A stretch of 64,000 bases of DNA, taken from assembly GCF_014203795.1 (NCBI RefSeq), contig NZ_JACHJU010000001.1, positions 868,001 to 932,000 on the forward strand, given 5' to 3'. Source of the DNA: Streptosporangium album. GTDB lineage: Bacteria > Actinomycetota > Actinomycetes > Streptosporangiales > Streptosporangiaceae. Position numbers and translations under genes: made by a program. Positions 49,860 through 58,694 of the stretch are shown piece after piece (within the stretch, counting starts at the first letter, position 1; the number at the start of each line of letters is the position of its first letter). The notes beneath the pieces are model-generated. The model was given only the letters and a program-made list of their open reading frames with translations, had not been told where the DNA came from and did not search any database.

Positions 49860-50693
49860 TCATCGGGTGTGCTCGGTGGTGGCCAGGACCATCAGGGCGC
49901 GCAGCAGGGTGGTGGCGTGGGTGGCGCGCATGCGGACCTTGATCAGGATGCGCCGGTTCTTCAGGGCGGCGAAGCCGTGTTCGACGGGGGCGCGTTCGGC
50001 ACTGATCAGCTGGTTGGCCTGCTTTTCGGCCGTGGTCAGGGGGCGGTTGCGGGCGGCTTTGCGGCCGGTGATGATGACCGGGTCGTCGGGGTTGTCGTCC
50101 AGGCCGACGAAGCCGAGATCGGCGATGGCGCCCAGCCCGGCCCTGCGGAGCTGCTCGGTGAGCCGGTTGTGACGGGCGGTAGTGATCTCGCTGGAGCGGC
50201 CAGGCCGGGCGGCCGAGATCCACAGCAGGTTGCCCTTGCGGTCGGTCAGGGCCAGCACCAACACCCCATGGACCTTGTGTTTCCCCGAGTAGTTCTTGCG
50301 GTTGTCGGCGCCGGTGCGGCGGCGGGTGCGCACCAGGGTGCCATCCAGCAGCACCACTTCACCCCCGGACTTGGCGAGCTTCTTCAGGACGCGGTCCAGG
50401 CGGGGCGCGCGGGTGGCCAGCAGGTCGATGACCTCCAGCATCCAGCGGCGCACGGTGGAGGCCGAGACGTGGTTGGCGCCGGCCAGGTCGGCCAGGCGGT
50501 GATCGTGGCGGAGGAAGGCGACCACGATGGTGGCGATCTGGCCCGGGGACAGTTTCCGCCACCGTGAGCCGATCACCTTCAGATGGCCGCGCAGCAGGTC
50601 GGCGACGAAGGTGAGGGTTCGGGTGGACAGCGGCAGCAGGCAGCGGTAGACAGGGGACGGCGCGTCCTCGGCCGTGGTGTTGGTTGTTGTCAC
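49860..50693 (-). CDS. IS5-group (DDE_Tnp_4-type) transposase, copy B
   Basis: A 277-residue transposase starting at a GTG (MTTTNTTAEDAPSPVYRCLL). It has the same HTH (ADLAGANHVSASTVRRWMLE) and DDE core as copy A: VVLLDGTLVRTRRRTG, AIADLGFVGLDDNPDDPVII and SAERAPVEHGFAALKNRRIL. Numerous synonymous and some amino acid differences from copy A show that the two elements are diverged relatives rather than a recent duplication. It appears intact. Confidence 0.9.
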   Translation of the reverse strand: MTTTNTTAEDAPSPVYRCLLPLSTRTLTFVADLLRGHLKVIGSRWRKLSPGQIATIVVAFLRHDHRLADLAGANHVSASTVRRWMLEVIDLLATRAPRLDRVLKKLAKSGGEVVLLDGTLVRTRRRTGADNRKNYSGKHKVHGVLVLALTDRKGNLLWISAARPGRSSEITTARHNRLTEQLRRAGLGAIADLGFVGLDDNPDDPVIITGRKAARNRPLTTAEKQANQLISAERAPVEHGFAALKNRRILIKVRMRATHATTLLRALMVLATTEHTR

Positions 50694-50798
50694 AAACCGC
50701 CATGCCCCCGGCTGGGGGCGCGCTCAGGCTGTTCGCCCGGCGATGCCCTGGTCAGGGGCTGGTCAGGGATAGCGACCCCGGTATCGGGGCCGCGTTGG

Positions 50799-51323
50799 TC
50801 AGGACGACGGGGCGAACGCGCCGCTGGGGGTCTTGCGCAGCCGGCCTCGCTCGGCCAGCCGTTTCAGCTTGGCCCGGACCCCCTCCACCTGCCCTGAGGC
50901 GACCGGCAGTCCGAGCTGCTCGCAGATCGCCTTGCAGATCACCGGGCCGCCGGCGGCGTCTACCGCGGCCAGCAGCGCCTGATAGTCGGCGGGCAGGTCC
51001 CCGGCGTCATCGGCTTCGTGTCGGAAGGGGATCAACCGGCCGCCGGACAGAAACTCCACGCCCCGTTCTGCCTGGGCCGCGGCCCGGGCCGCCGTCAGTG
51101 CCACCCGGTACACCGGTGTCGGCATATCGGCCGGGTCTTGGCCGGCACCGCACGCCTGCTCCGCAGCGGGGACTTCGGCGAGGATCTCCTTGACGACCTG
51201 CTCGGCCACCCTCAGCCGGTCCAGGTCGTCTTCGGCTTCGGTCAGCTGGGTACGGAGCCGTTCGGCGTGCGCGGTCGTGGAGACCAGTCGCGCGGTGATC
51301 TCCTCCAGCAGCCTCTGCGACAC
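50799..51323 (-). CDS. IS-borne coiled-coil/winged-helix protein, copy B
   Basis: A 174-residue homologue of the 29908-30456 protein. The N-terminal coiled-coil reads MSQRLLEEITARLVSTTAHA and LRTQLTEAEDDLDRLRVAEQ; the C-terminal winged-helix part is PADYQALLAAVDAAGGPVIC, KAICEQLGLPVASG and GVRAKLKRLAERGRLRKTPS. The linker differs from copy A while both ends are conserved, which implies selection on the helix and the winged helix. It lies upstream of the transposase inside the IS ends, about 105 bp apart. Confidence 0.75.
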   Translation of the reverse strand: MSQRLLEEITARLVSTTAHAERLRTQLTEAEDDLDRLRVAEQVVKEILAEVPAAEQACGAGQDPADMPTPVYRVALTAARAAAQAERGVEFLSGGRLIPFRHEADDAGDLPADYQALLAAVDAAGGPVICKAICEQLGLPVASGQVEGVRAKLKRLAERGRLRKTPSGAFAPSS

Positions 51324-51660
51324 GGGCGTCCTCCGGCAGCGACACGTCTGTTACCTGGTGAAAGCATCCGGACACGGACGATAACGATCCGGGTCGTGTC
51401 GTCGCAGTCGAATCACGGAAGGTCCGCATTTGTCCGTGGCGGACGATCAACGGCGATGATCACCACCATCCACCAGCAGAGATCACGCCAATCCCAGCCA
51501 GGCCATCCGCTTCCACCTGCGGAAACAAGATGGAATTAGCTCATTGACGACCATCACGAGCCCCGGCAAAGGTACGCCGGAAAGCCGACATGATCTCGGC
51601 GGCCTAGGAGCCTGCTCCTAACGTGAGAACCTCCTCGGAGAGGAGATCCTGCGACGAAAC

Positions 51661-53436
51661 ATGCGGAAGTCTGGAGACATGAAGAGCGTCGCTACTGCCG
51701 CACTACTTGCGTCCCTTATCGTCACTCCTCCATCGTCACCGCCCGCCCTTCACTCGTGCGCCGCCGCGACCCAGAAGTGCGAGGGTACGATCTCGGTTCC
51801 GCTCGACTGGAGCGACCCCGACTCCGAAAAGATCACCGTGGCGTTCGCCTGGCTGCCCGCGAAGGGTGCGACGGGGACGATCCTCGCCGATCCCGGTGGG
51901 CCCGCAGCCGCGCTGCCCGCACTGCCGATCATCGTGGAGTCGCTCGGTCCCGTGCTCGACCGGCAGAACCTGCTGGTGGTCGAACCGCGAGGGCAGGGAA
52001 AATCGAGCCCGCTGCTCTGCCCTGACATCGACCTCAACGTGCAGTCCACGATCGCCGCGTGCGCCACCCTGCTCGGGCCGCGTACCCAGTTCTTCACCAC
52101 CGACCAGACCGTGGCCGACCTCGACGCTGTACGGCAGGCGCTGGGCGTGCCCAGGGTGAGCTTCTACGGCAACTCCTACGGAACCGTCTTCGCCCAGGCC
52201 TACGCCACGCGCTTCCCGGCGAGCACGGCCGCGGTGTTCCTCGACAGCGTCGTCCTCACCACCCGCGCGGGCTACACCGACTGGGGGATGCGCATGCGCC
52301 TGAGCAACCTCGACCTGGTCTGCGACGCGTCCGTCGCCTGCAGGCGGCTGCCGGGAACCCCGTCGGGTATCTTCACGCGCCTGGTGAAGACGCTTCGCGC
52401 CCACCCCGACCCGGAGGCGCCCATCGCCACGCTGGCGGCACTGGGGCAGTACGCCTCCCAGCCGGTGATCGGCCGCGAGATCGTGGCGGCCGCGGCCGCC
52501 TACCTCGGCGGCGACCCGCTCCCGCTGCGCAGGCTCGCGACGGAGGCGGGCTCGGCGCCCTACCCGCCGCTCAAGGGCGCGCACTGGGCCGGCTACCTCG
52601 CCTACGTATGCGGCGACGGCGCGTTCCCCTTCGACAAGGCCGCCTCCCCGGCCGAACGTGACCGCCAGCTCAGGGCGTTCTACGCCAAGGAGCGTCCGGC
52701 CTGGCCGTTCACGCTCGCCGAGCTGGGTGGCAGCACGCTGTACGACTTCTGTGTGAACTGGCCGACCCCGCGGCAGAGCCCGCCCGTGCGCCCCGGCTCG
52801 ACCTATCCCGCCGTCCCCGCCCTGACCGTGGCGGGCGACTTCGACACTCACACCCCCGCCGAGGTGGCCGCGCTGACCAGCCGGTTCCCGAAGAGCACGT
52901 TCTCCCAGGTCCGCTACGGCGTGCACAGCATGGCGTGGTCGGAGGGGTGCGTGCGTGAGGGTATGCGCGCCTTCCTCGCCGCCCCCGCGCACCCGGCCAC
53001 CGACCCCCGTTGCGACCTGGAGAACTATAAGGCGGTCGGGTCGTTCCCCGTCTCGGCGAAGGACGTCGCGCCCGTCCGCTCGGCAGCTCTGTCACGCGCC
53101 GAGCGGACGCTCGTCGCGGGCCTCTACGCCACCGCCGACGACGCGCTGGCCCGCCGCAATCCTCTGGCGAGCCTGCACGCCAGGATGACCACCGAGGCGG
53201 GGCTGCGCGGGGGCCGCGTCGACTTCGACGACAATAACAACGTCATCCGCCTCCACGCAGCGAAGCTCGCAGGGGACTTGCCTGTGACCGGGACCATCAC
53301 GCTCGGCGCGAAGGTGAGCGCCGAACTCGTGACGGGCGGGCGCACGGTGAAGCTGTCGTGGACGCCCTTCCTGGCCAAGGACCGGATCACACTGAGCGGC
53401 TCGCTGAACGGCCGTGCTTTTACGGCCGTCACGTGA
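51661..53436 (+). CDS. Secreted alpha/beta hydrolase, TAP-like
   Basis: A 591-residue exported hydrolase from ATG 51661 (MRKSGDMKSVATAALLASLI) or 51679; both give a signal peptide ending near PPALHS. Conserved parts: EGTISVPLDWSDPDSEKITV (tripeptidyl-aminopeptidase-like N-terminus), LADPGGPAAALPALP, the nucleophile FYGNSYGTVFAQAYATRFPA, and the C-terminal TAP domain PALTVAGDFDTHTPAEVAAL with its aspartate and YGVHSMAWSEGCVREG with the histidine. Relatives are secreted peptidases or esterases. Cysteines in the cap could form disulphides. Monocistronic; IS copy B lies 113 bp upstream. Confidence 0.85.
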   Translation: MRKSGDMKSVATAALLASLIVTPPSSPPALHSCAAATQKCEGTISVPLDWSDPDSEKITVAFAWLPAKGATGTILADPGGPAAALPALPIIVESLGPVLDRQNLLVVEPRGQGKSSPLLCPDIDLNVQSTIAACATLLGPRTQFFTTDQTVADLDAVRQALGVPRVSFYGNSYGTVFAQAYATRFPASTAAVFLDSVVLTTRAGYTDWGMRMRLSNLDLVCDASVACRRLPGTPSGIFTRLVKTLRAHPDPEAPIATLAALGQYASQPVIGREIVAAAAAYLGGDPLPLRRLATEAGSAPYPPLKGAHWAGYLAYVCGDGAFPFDKAASPAERDRQLRAFYAKERPAWPFTLAELGGSTLYDFCVNWPTPRQSPPVRPGSTYPAVPALTVAGDFDTHTPAEVAALTSRFPKSTFSQVRYGVHSMAWSEGCVREGMRAFLAAPAHPATDPRCDLENYKAVGSFPVSAKDVAPVRSAALSRAERTLVAGLYATADDALARRNPLASLHARMTTEAGLRGGRVDFDDNNNVIRLHAAKLAGDLPVTGTITLGAKVSAELVTGGRTVKLSWTPFLAKDRITLSGSLNGRAFTAVT

Positions 53437-53508
53437 TCAACTCACGGCCTGGAAATCCCGAAGCCACGGCCAGCGAGCGTCTGACGGCCCTGTGGCAAAA
53501 TGACATGG

Positions 53509-53568
53509 ATGCGGTTCCATGCCGATCTGCACATCCACTCGCAATACTCCAGGGCCTGCAGCAAGTAG
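53509..53568 (+). pseudogene. PHP-domain (endonuclease Q-like) N-terminal fragment
   Basis: Only 19 residues remain: MRFHADLHIHSQYSRACSK followed by TAG. HADLHIHSxYSRACS is the metal-binding start of PHP domains of the endonuclease-Q/UvrD-associated type, where CDL... would follow. The rest has been lost at the junction with an IS630-type fragment. Confidence 0.6.
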
Positions 53569-53650
53569 TAGGCGGCTAGGTGCTGCGTTCCTGAATGAGG
53601 GTGTACATTCCTGCTGACCTGGGGCGATGATGGTCTCAGGGGGGATTGTC

Positions 53651-53710
53651 ATGCCGAAGTTGTTGTTTGCGCGTCCGCCGGTGGACGCCGAGGAGGCGCG
53701 GTACCGGCAC
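53651..53710 (+). pseudogene. IS630-family transposase N-terminal fragment
   Basis: MPKLLFARPPVDAEEARYR, from ATG 53651, matches the start of actinobacterial IS630-type transposases; homology ends near 53705. The minus strand of 53711-53900 shows coding-like codon bias (CDTVTDEVRQTTGEDAQPLE) but no recognisable family and no start. Confidence 0.45.
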
Positions 53711-53924
53711 GGGCCCGAAATCCTGGAAACGGGGAGGCGGCACACCTTGGGTCCCAGGAGGGCGCCACGCCACTCGTCCCGCCAGTCTTCGAGAGGCTGA
53801 GCGTCCTCTCCGGTCGTCTGGCGCACCTCGTCGGTCACCGTGTCGCAGCCGGTCACTCGGGCGTGGAAGCCGGCCCGCGACCCCGCATGGCTCCGGCGAC
53901 TTTGATGCCCTACCCCTAAATTGG

Positions 53925-53956
53925 TAAGTAAAAATCTAATTTGATACGGTCGTGTC
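53925..53956 (+). promoter_or_regulatory. nsrR promoter region
   Basis: An AT-rich island AATTGGTAAGTAAAAATCTA lies directly before the gene; TGATAC (53942-53947) can serve as a -10 placed so that transcription begins at or just before the GTG at 53957. Its AT-richness and position suggest an NsrR autoregulatory site, but no clear dyad can be defined. Confidence 0.4.
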
Positions 53957-54385
53957 GTGCGACTGACAAAGTTCACCGACCTGGCCCTGCGCGTCACCAT
54001 GCGCCTGGCGGTCACGGAGCAGGGGGTGACCCTCACCACCCGGCAGGTGGCCGAGGCGATGGCGATCCCCTACACCCACACCGCCAAGGCCATCGCCCGG
54101 CTCCAGCACCTCGGGGTGGTGGAGGCTCGCCGGGGGCGCGGCGGCGGCTTGGAGCTGACCGGCTTCGGCCGTACGGCGTCGCTGGGCTGGCTCGTCCGTG
54201 AACTGGAGGGCGAGGAGGAGGTCGTCGCATGCGAGGGGGAAACCCCTTGCCCGCTGCGTGCCGCCTGTCGCCTGCGCGGCGCACTACGCAACGCCCAGCG
54301 TGCTTTCTACGCGTCGCTGGATCCGCTCACCGTGGACGATCTGGTCGCCTCGCCGACCGGGCCGGTACTGCTCAGCCTCAGCTGA
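53957..54385 (+). CDS. nsrR: Rrf2-family nitric-oxide sensor NsrR
   Basis: A 142-residue Rrf2 protein from a GTG at 53957 (MRLTKFTDLALRVTMRLAVT). The winged-helix domain reads LTTRQVAEAMAIPYTHTAKA and LGVVEARRGRGGGLELTGFG. The iron-sulphur ligands are C-x5-C-x5-C in ACEGETPCPLRAACRLRG, the NsrR spacing rather than that of IscR. NsrR proteins repress NO-detoxification genes until their cluster is nitrosylated. The next gene, 71 bp downstream in the same direction, is flavohaemoglobin, the classic NsrR target, so this call is strong. Confidence 0.92.
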   Translation: MRLTKFTDLALRVTMRLAVTEQGVTLTTRQVAEAMAIPYTHTAKAIARLQHLGVVEARRGRGGGLELTGFGRTASLGWLVRELEGEEEVVACEGETPCPLRAACRLRGALRNAQRAFYASLDPLTVDDLVASPTGPVLLSLS

Positions 54386-54421
54386 TCGACGGCATGCGCC
54401 CGACTCCTCGAAGGCGGCCTC

Positions 54422-54438
54422 AAATATGAAGATCATTT
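54422..54438 (+). promoter_or_regulatory. Candidate NsrR operator before hmp
   Basis: AAATATGAAGATCATTT in the nsrR-hmp gap has AAAT/ATTT arms and lies 18 bp upstream of the hmp start. It is AT-rich in an otherwise GC-rich stretch, and resembles the general form of NsrR sites. A ribosome site GGAG at 54447-54450 follows. Confidence 0.45.
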
Positions 54439-54456
54439 ACTAGTTTGGAGAATGCT

Positions 54457-55638
54457 GTGCTCTCTCCGGAGTCGACCGTGACCGTCCGGGCCACCCTGCC
54501 CGTGATCGGCGGTGCCATCGAGAACATCACCGCACGTTTCTACGAGACGATGTTCGCCGACAACCCCGAGCTGCTGCGGGACCTGTTCAACCGGGGAAAC
54601 CAGGCCAACGGTGAACAGCGCAGCGCACTCGCCGGATCCATCGCGGCCTTCGCCGCCGTCCTGGTGGAGCGTTCCGACGGCCGACCGGACACGATGCTCG
54701 CCAGGATCGCGAACAAGCACGCCTCGCTCGGCGTCACCGTCGACCAGTACGAGATCGTCCACAAGTATCTCTTCGCCGCCATCGCCGAGGTGCTGGGAGA
54801 CGCCGTCACCCCCGAGGTGGCCGCGGCCTGGGACGAGGTCTACTGGCTGATGGCGGACGCGCTGATCACCCTGGAGACGGGTCTCTACCGCGACGCGGGC
54901 GAGGGCCGGCTGCAGGCCACGGTGCTCGACCGGCGGCGCGAGACCGAGGACGTGATCTCGTTGACCTTGCGACCGGCGACCTCGCTGTCCTTCAAGCCCG
55001 GCCAGTACGTCAGCGTCGCGGTCCCCCTGCCCGACGGCACCCGGCAGATCCGCCAGTACAGCCTGTCGTGCGCCCCCGAGCGGGACGACTGGAGGATCAC
55101 TGTCAAGCGGGTGCGCGGCGGCGACGTTCCCGACGGGGAGGTGTCCAACTGGTTGCACGCGAACGTCCAGACCGGCGACGCGTTGACGATCTCCCCGCCG
55201 TTCGGCGACCTGGTCCTGTCCCCGGGCGACACCCCGCTGCTGCTCGCCTCGGCCGGAATCGGCGCCACCCCCATCCTGTCGATGGTCGACCACCTCGCCG
55301 CCACCGGCTCCACCCGCCGGGTCACCGTCGTCCACGCCGACCGCTCCCCGGCCGACCACGCCCACCGCGAGGAGCTCGAGCGGCTGGTCGCCGACCTGCC
55401 CGACGCCACCCTGCACCGGTGGTACGAGGAGCCGGGCGACTGCTCCTGCCGGCCCGCCCCCAACATCGGGCAGGCCGACCTGACCGAGACCGACCTGCCC
55501 ACCGGATTGACCGCCTATCTCTGCGGGCCGCTGCCGTTCATGCGCAGTGTCCGCTCCCAGCTCCTCCGGCGAGGCGTGCCCGCCTCCGACATCCACTACG
55601 AGGTGTTCGGCCCCGACCTGTGGCTGGGACGGAGCTGA
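54457..55638 (+). CDS. hmp: Flavohaemoglobin, NO dioxygenase
   Basis: A 393-residue flavohaemoglobin starting at a GTG (54457) with GGAG 6 nt upstream. The globin domain has the B10 tyrosine (Y29 in ITARFYETMF), an E7-region glutamine near residue 54 and the proximal histidine H88 in IANKHASLGVTVDQY. The FAD domain follows with RQIRQYSLSCAPERD, and the NAD domain with LLLASAGIGATPILSMV and GLTAYLCGPLPFMRSVRSQL. It converts NO to nitrate with O2 and NAD(P)H in the cytoplasm. Paired with nsrR upstream, it forms a self-contained NO-defence unit. Confidence 0.95.
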   Translation: MLSPESTVTVRATLPVIGGAIENITARFYETMFADNPELLRDLFNRGNQANGEQRSALAGSIAAFAAVLVERSDGRPDTMLARIANKHASLGVTVDQYEIVHKYLFAAIAEVLGDAVTPEVAAAWDEVYWLMADALITLETGLYRDAGEGRLQATVLDRRRETEDVISLTLRPATSLSFKPGQYVSVAVPLPDGTRQIRQYSLSCAPERDDWRITVKRVRGGDVPDGEVSNWLHANVQTGDALTISPPFGDLVLSPGDTPLLLASAGIGATPILSMVDHLAATGSTRRVTVVHADRSPADHAHREELERLVADLPDATLHRWYEEPGDCSCRPAPNIGQADLTETDLPTGLTAYLCGPLPFMRSVRSQLLRRGVPASDIHYEVFGPDLWLGRS

Positions 55639-55744
55639 TCAGAGGCGTGGACCTCACGCAACCGCCGCGGCCGTCGGGCCGGACCCGGCGACCGGGGAAG
55701 GCGCGCCTGCCGTACTCGATCCGGACGCCATGCTCCACCACGTG

Positions 55745-56296
55745 GCCGCGCAACCGCGGGGCGAGTTCGCGGACGGCGGCGAAACCGAGGCATCCGGTGG
55801 GCTTGACGACGATCTTCATGACGGACGCGAAGGTTCGCATGCTCTCGACGAGCTCGGCGTCGGTGACGGTGAGGATGTCGTCGACGTCACGACGGATGAT
55901 GGCGAACGTCTGGGTGCCGAGGCGCTGGGTCTGCGCACCGTCGGCGATGGTCTTCGGGGTGTCGATGCGGACGATGGACCCCTGACGCAGGGACCGCTGG
56001 CCGTCGTTTCCGGCTTCGGGCTCGACTCCGTACAGCTTGCAACCAGGTGACAGCGCCTGGGCCGACAGCGCCGTGCCAGACAGCAGGCCGCCCTCGCCCA
56101 GAGACACGAACAGTGCGTCGAGGTCGCCGACCTCCTCGAACAGCTCCTTGGCGGCGGTGCCCTGGCCGGCGATCACGTGGGGATGGTCGTACGGCGGGAT
56201 CAGCGTGAGACCCCGCTCGGCGGCCAGCACACGGCCGATCGCCTCCCGGTCCTCGGTGTAGCGGTCGTAGGTGATGACCTGCCCGCCATAACGGTC
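55745..56296 (-). pseudogene. Threonine/serine dehydratase fragment
   Basis: The minus strand reads GGQVITYDRYTEDREAIGRV, LTLIPPYDHPHVIAGQGTAA, DALFVSLGEGGLLSGTALSA and GLQTQRLGTQTFAI-like GAQTQRLGTQTFAIIRRDVD, a PLP-dependent threonine-dehydratase-family core. The N-terminal ~120 residues with the PLP lysine are missing: the similarity starts exactly at the group II intron 3' end. In SLGEGGLLSG a glycine of the PLP-phosphate loop (normally SLGGGGLLSG) is Glu. The C-terminus diverges after APRLRG. It is not functional. Confidence 0.8.
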
Positions 56297-58231
56297 GGGT
56301 GGCCGGAGGGAATCTCACCCTCCGGCTCCCACAGATCCGGACGTAAGCCTCTCGACTTATCCGGCTCCTGTCATCCAGCTCGCGCCGCTGCTGATCTCCT
56401 GAGCGCATTCCGCTTCCAGTGCGCGAAGAGCCCCGGATAAGATCTCATGATCTTCTTCAGGGTCTCCCACGCCCGACGTGGAGAGCGCCGCAGGTGCTTG
56501 TACTTCCGTCGGGCCCACCGAACGAGATACTGATCGACGTGAGACAGCACATGAGCCGCCTCCGACGGGCGAAAGCGCCCGAAGTAGACGGCCCACGGCC
56601 CGACCTTGACATTGATCAACTTGGCGATGTCCTTGAAGCTCAGGTCGCTGCGCAGGTGAAATCGCATCCGGCGTAGTTCCTGCCGGATCGCTTTGGCGCT
56701 GCTACCGCTGATGGCCGGAGAGAAGGTCGTGAACAGCGCTCCGCCCTTCTGGATGGCCATCCGCGGTTTGAAGGTGTACCCCAGGAAGTCGAACGTCACG
56801 GTGTCGTGCCTGCCGTAGCGTCCAGTCTGCTTGCAGTACACAATGCGGGTTTTGTCCGGATGCAGCTGCAACCCGCCACACTCCGCCAGTCGCCGGGCGA
56901 TCGCCTCTTTCACCCTGCAGGCCTGCTGCTCGCTCACACAATGCACGATCACGTCATCGACGAACCGCTCGAACGGCACAGACGGAAATTCTCTGGCCAT
57001 CCACGCATCGAAGGCGTAACGCATGAACAGGTTGGCGATCAGCGGGAAGATCGACGCGCCCTGGGGGCTGCCCCGATCCCGCGCGGCAAGCGTTCGGTCC
57101 GGCATCGACAGCGGGGCCTTCAGCCACCGCTCGACATACAGCAGGATCCACGCCTCGGCGGTGTGGGCAGCGATCGCCTTGAGGATCAGATCGTGATCGA
57201 GATTGTCGAAGAAACCCGCGATGTCCAGATCGATCGCCCAGGCACACCGGAAGCAGCGCTCCCGGCAGGTGGCCACCGCATCCAGCGGCGACCTGCCTGG
57301 CCGATACCCGTAGGAGTCTTGGTGGAATATCGGTTCCACCAACGGCTCCAGATAGGCGACCGCCACCGTCTGCGCGATGCGATCTGCAACGCACGGCACT
57401 CCAAGAATCCTCGATCCCGAGCCGCTCTTCTTGGGGATCTCCACCATCCGCACCGGGGCCGGGAAGTAACTCCCCGACGACATCCGGTTCCACAGTTTGT
57501 ACAGGTTGTCCTTGCGGTCCTGTTCGAACTGCTCGACCGTCACGCCATCGACCCCGGCCGCCCCCTTCTTACTCCTGACCTTCTCAAACGCCGTCACGAA
57601 CACCTGCCTGGAGATGTCGTACGGCTTCGAGCCTGGCTCGTTCATCCGGCTCCTCCCGAGAACTTCGGTTGACCATCAGACAAACCTGAATGACCCGTCC
57701 CCTTCGCTCCACGCCCATTACGGCGCTTCACCGCTACTACGAGACGGTCCGCCCCTGTGCCCGGCCACCGGTACTCAGCCCCTTGCAAGCTCATCGCTCC
57801 TTGGGGTTCTCCCTCTCGCCCCGACTGGCCGCCGGGGACACTTTCACGGGCGACAGGTTCCCGCGTTCCATGCCAGAGCCCAGATCAAGCTCGCGCCATC
57901 TCCATGCCGGACGCCGCCCGAGCGGTAGACAGGTATCCCCCGGGCTTGTCCCGAAGGCAAGAGCAGCCCCCGGTTTCGACGTCGTCTGTTTCTTTCGACA
58001 CTTCAGCGATGGTTCGCTCGCGCTCGCCTTCTTGATCCCTACCTGACGCGGTCCCGCCGCACCGTTTCCGCATCGCTCACCACCCCGGCTCTTAACCGAC
58101 GCAGCATGCGGTGGTTTGGGGCCTCCTCCTGCAAGGCGGCTCCGGAGGGCCTACCTCCATCTCCAGCACAGTTACACACAGCCACGAACGTCCGACTACA
58201 TCGGACCCTCCTCACTGCGCTCGCGGCGCAC
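56297..58231 (-). mobile_element. Group II intron, near complete
   Basis: On the minus strand the element starts GTGCGCCGCGAGCGCAGTGA (58231 downward; GUGYG consensus), carries ~580 nt of structured RNA, the reverse transcriptase gene (57645-56371), and ends with domain V/VI-like hairpins, including GCCGGAGGG...CCCTCCGGC (56302-56326) followed by CACCCGAC. The 3' boundary near 56297 is inferred from where the dehydratase homology begins. It is inserted upstream of the dehydratase fragment. Confidence 0.8.
56371..57645 (-). CDS. ltrA: Group II intron reverse transcriptase/maturase
   Basis: A 424-residue protein from ATG 57645 with a strong GGAGGAG ribosome site. RT motifs: GAAGVDGVTVEQFEQDRKDN, VRMVEIPKKSGSGSRILGVP, FHQDSYGYRPGRSPLDAVAT, AWAIDLDIAGFFDNLDHDLI and RGSPQGASIFPLIANLFMRY. 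The catalytic box reads FERFVDDVIVHCVSE: the usual YADD is FVDD, though both aspartates are kept. A maturase (GIIM) domain ends the protein (VGPWAVYFGRFRPSEAAHVL and KYKHLRRSPRRAWETLKKIM); no HNH endonuclease domain is present. It should splice the intron RNA and prime reverse transcription. Confidence 0.9.
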   Translation of the reverse strand: MNEPGSKPYDISRQVFVTAFEKVRSKKGAAGVDGVTVEQFEQDRKDNLYKLWNRMSSGSYFPAPVRMVEIPKKSGSGSRILGVPCVADRIAQTVAVAYLEPLVEPIFHQDSYGYRPGRSPLDAVATCRERCFRCAWAIDLDIAGFFDNLDHDLILKAIAAHTAEAWILLYVERWLKAPLSMPDRTLAARDRGSPQGASIFPLIANLFMRYAFDAWMAREFPSVPFERFVDDVIVHCVSEQQACRVKEAIARRLAECGGLQLHPDKTRIVYCKQTGRYGRHDTVTFDFLGYTFKPRMAIQKGGALFTTFSPAISGSSAKAIRQELRRMRFHLRSDLSFKDIAKLINVKVGPWAVYFGRFRPSEAAHVLSHVDQYLVRWARRKYKHLRRSPRRAWETLKKIMRSYPGLFAHWKRNALRRSAAARAG

Positions 58232-58694
58232 GCTCATCGAAGTTGATCGGGGTTGCGCGCGTCGCGGACATGTGCCAGCCGGCGGGAGAACATGCCGCAC
58301 GAACGTCCTTGCGGGCTGAAGATGGGGCCGTCGCTCACCGCGTACCCGATCGCGGCAAGGACCGAGCGCGCGACGGCCCCCCGGATGGAGGGCCTGTCGC
58401 AGCGGGCCTTGGCGCGCAAAGTACGCGGTTTCACGTCGGACGGTGGCCGAGGTGTTGAAGTCCCCATTCCGGCCGCGATGCTAGATCACGACGTGATCGT
58501 TGAGGTGGGAGGGACTGCGCCGGTAAAACAACGCCTCACAGCCCATGCGATGCTGGACGCCGCCGATCAACACCCGCAAACACCGGAGGTGGGCGCGACG
58601 GACGCGGAGACCACGCCGACGCTCTTCTGACCGGCCCCGGGCCCGGGTCTGTTCCCCGGGGATAAATGTCGGAGCGCTCTGATAAACGTGGGCC
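58232..58694. other. Intergenic region upstream of the group II intron
   Basis: No gene can be supported here. The first part (58232-58470) is the 5' exon side of the intron on the minus strand, ending ...ACTTCGATGAGC at the splice site. The rest shows coding-like GC3 in short stretches but no recognisable family on either strand; a GC-rich GGCCCCGGGCCCGGG run lies near 58635. Confidence 0.4.

Larger units (their letters stand above)
49753..51547 (-). mobile_element. Two-gene insertion sequence, copy B
   Basis: A ~1.8-kb relative of the 28833-30680 element: left end TCACTGAGATCGTTTCATCC; right end, read inward, TCAATGAGCTAATTCCATC. It contains the same gene order, transposase plus a coiled-coil/winged-helix protein. 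It lies between the AraC gene and the TAP-type hydrolase and does not obviously split a gene. Confidence 0.8.

Noticed and set aside
51605..51620. TAGGAG...CTCCTA hairpin before the TAP-type hydrolase
   Set aside because: Stem of only 6 bp with a 4-nt loop; too weak to call a terminator or riboswitch.
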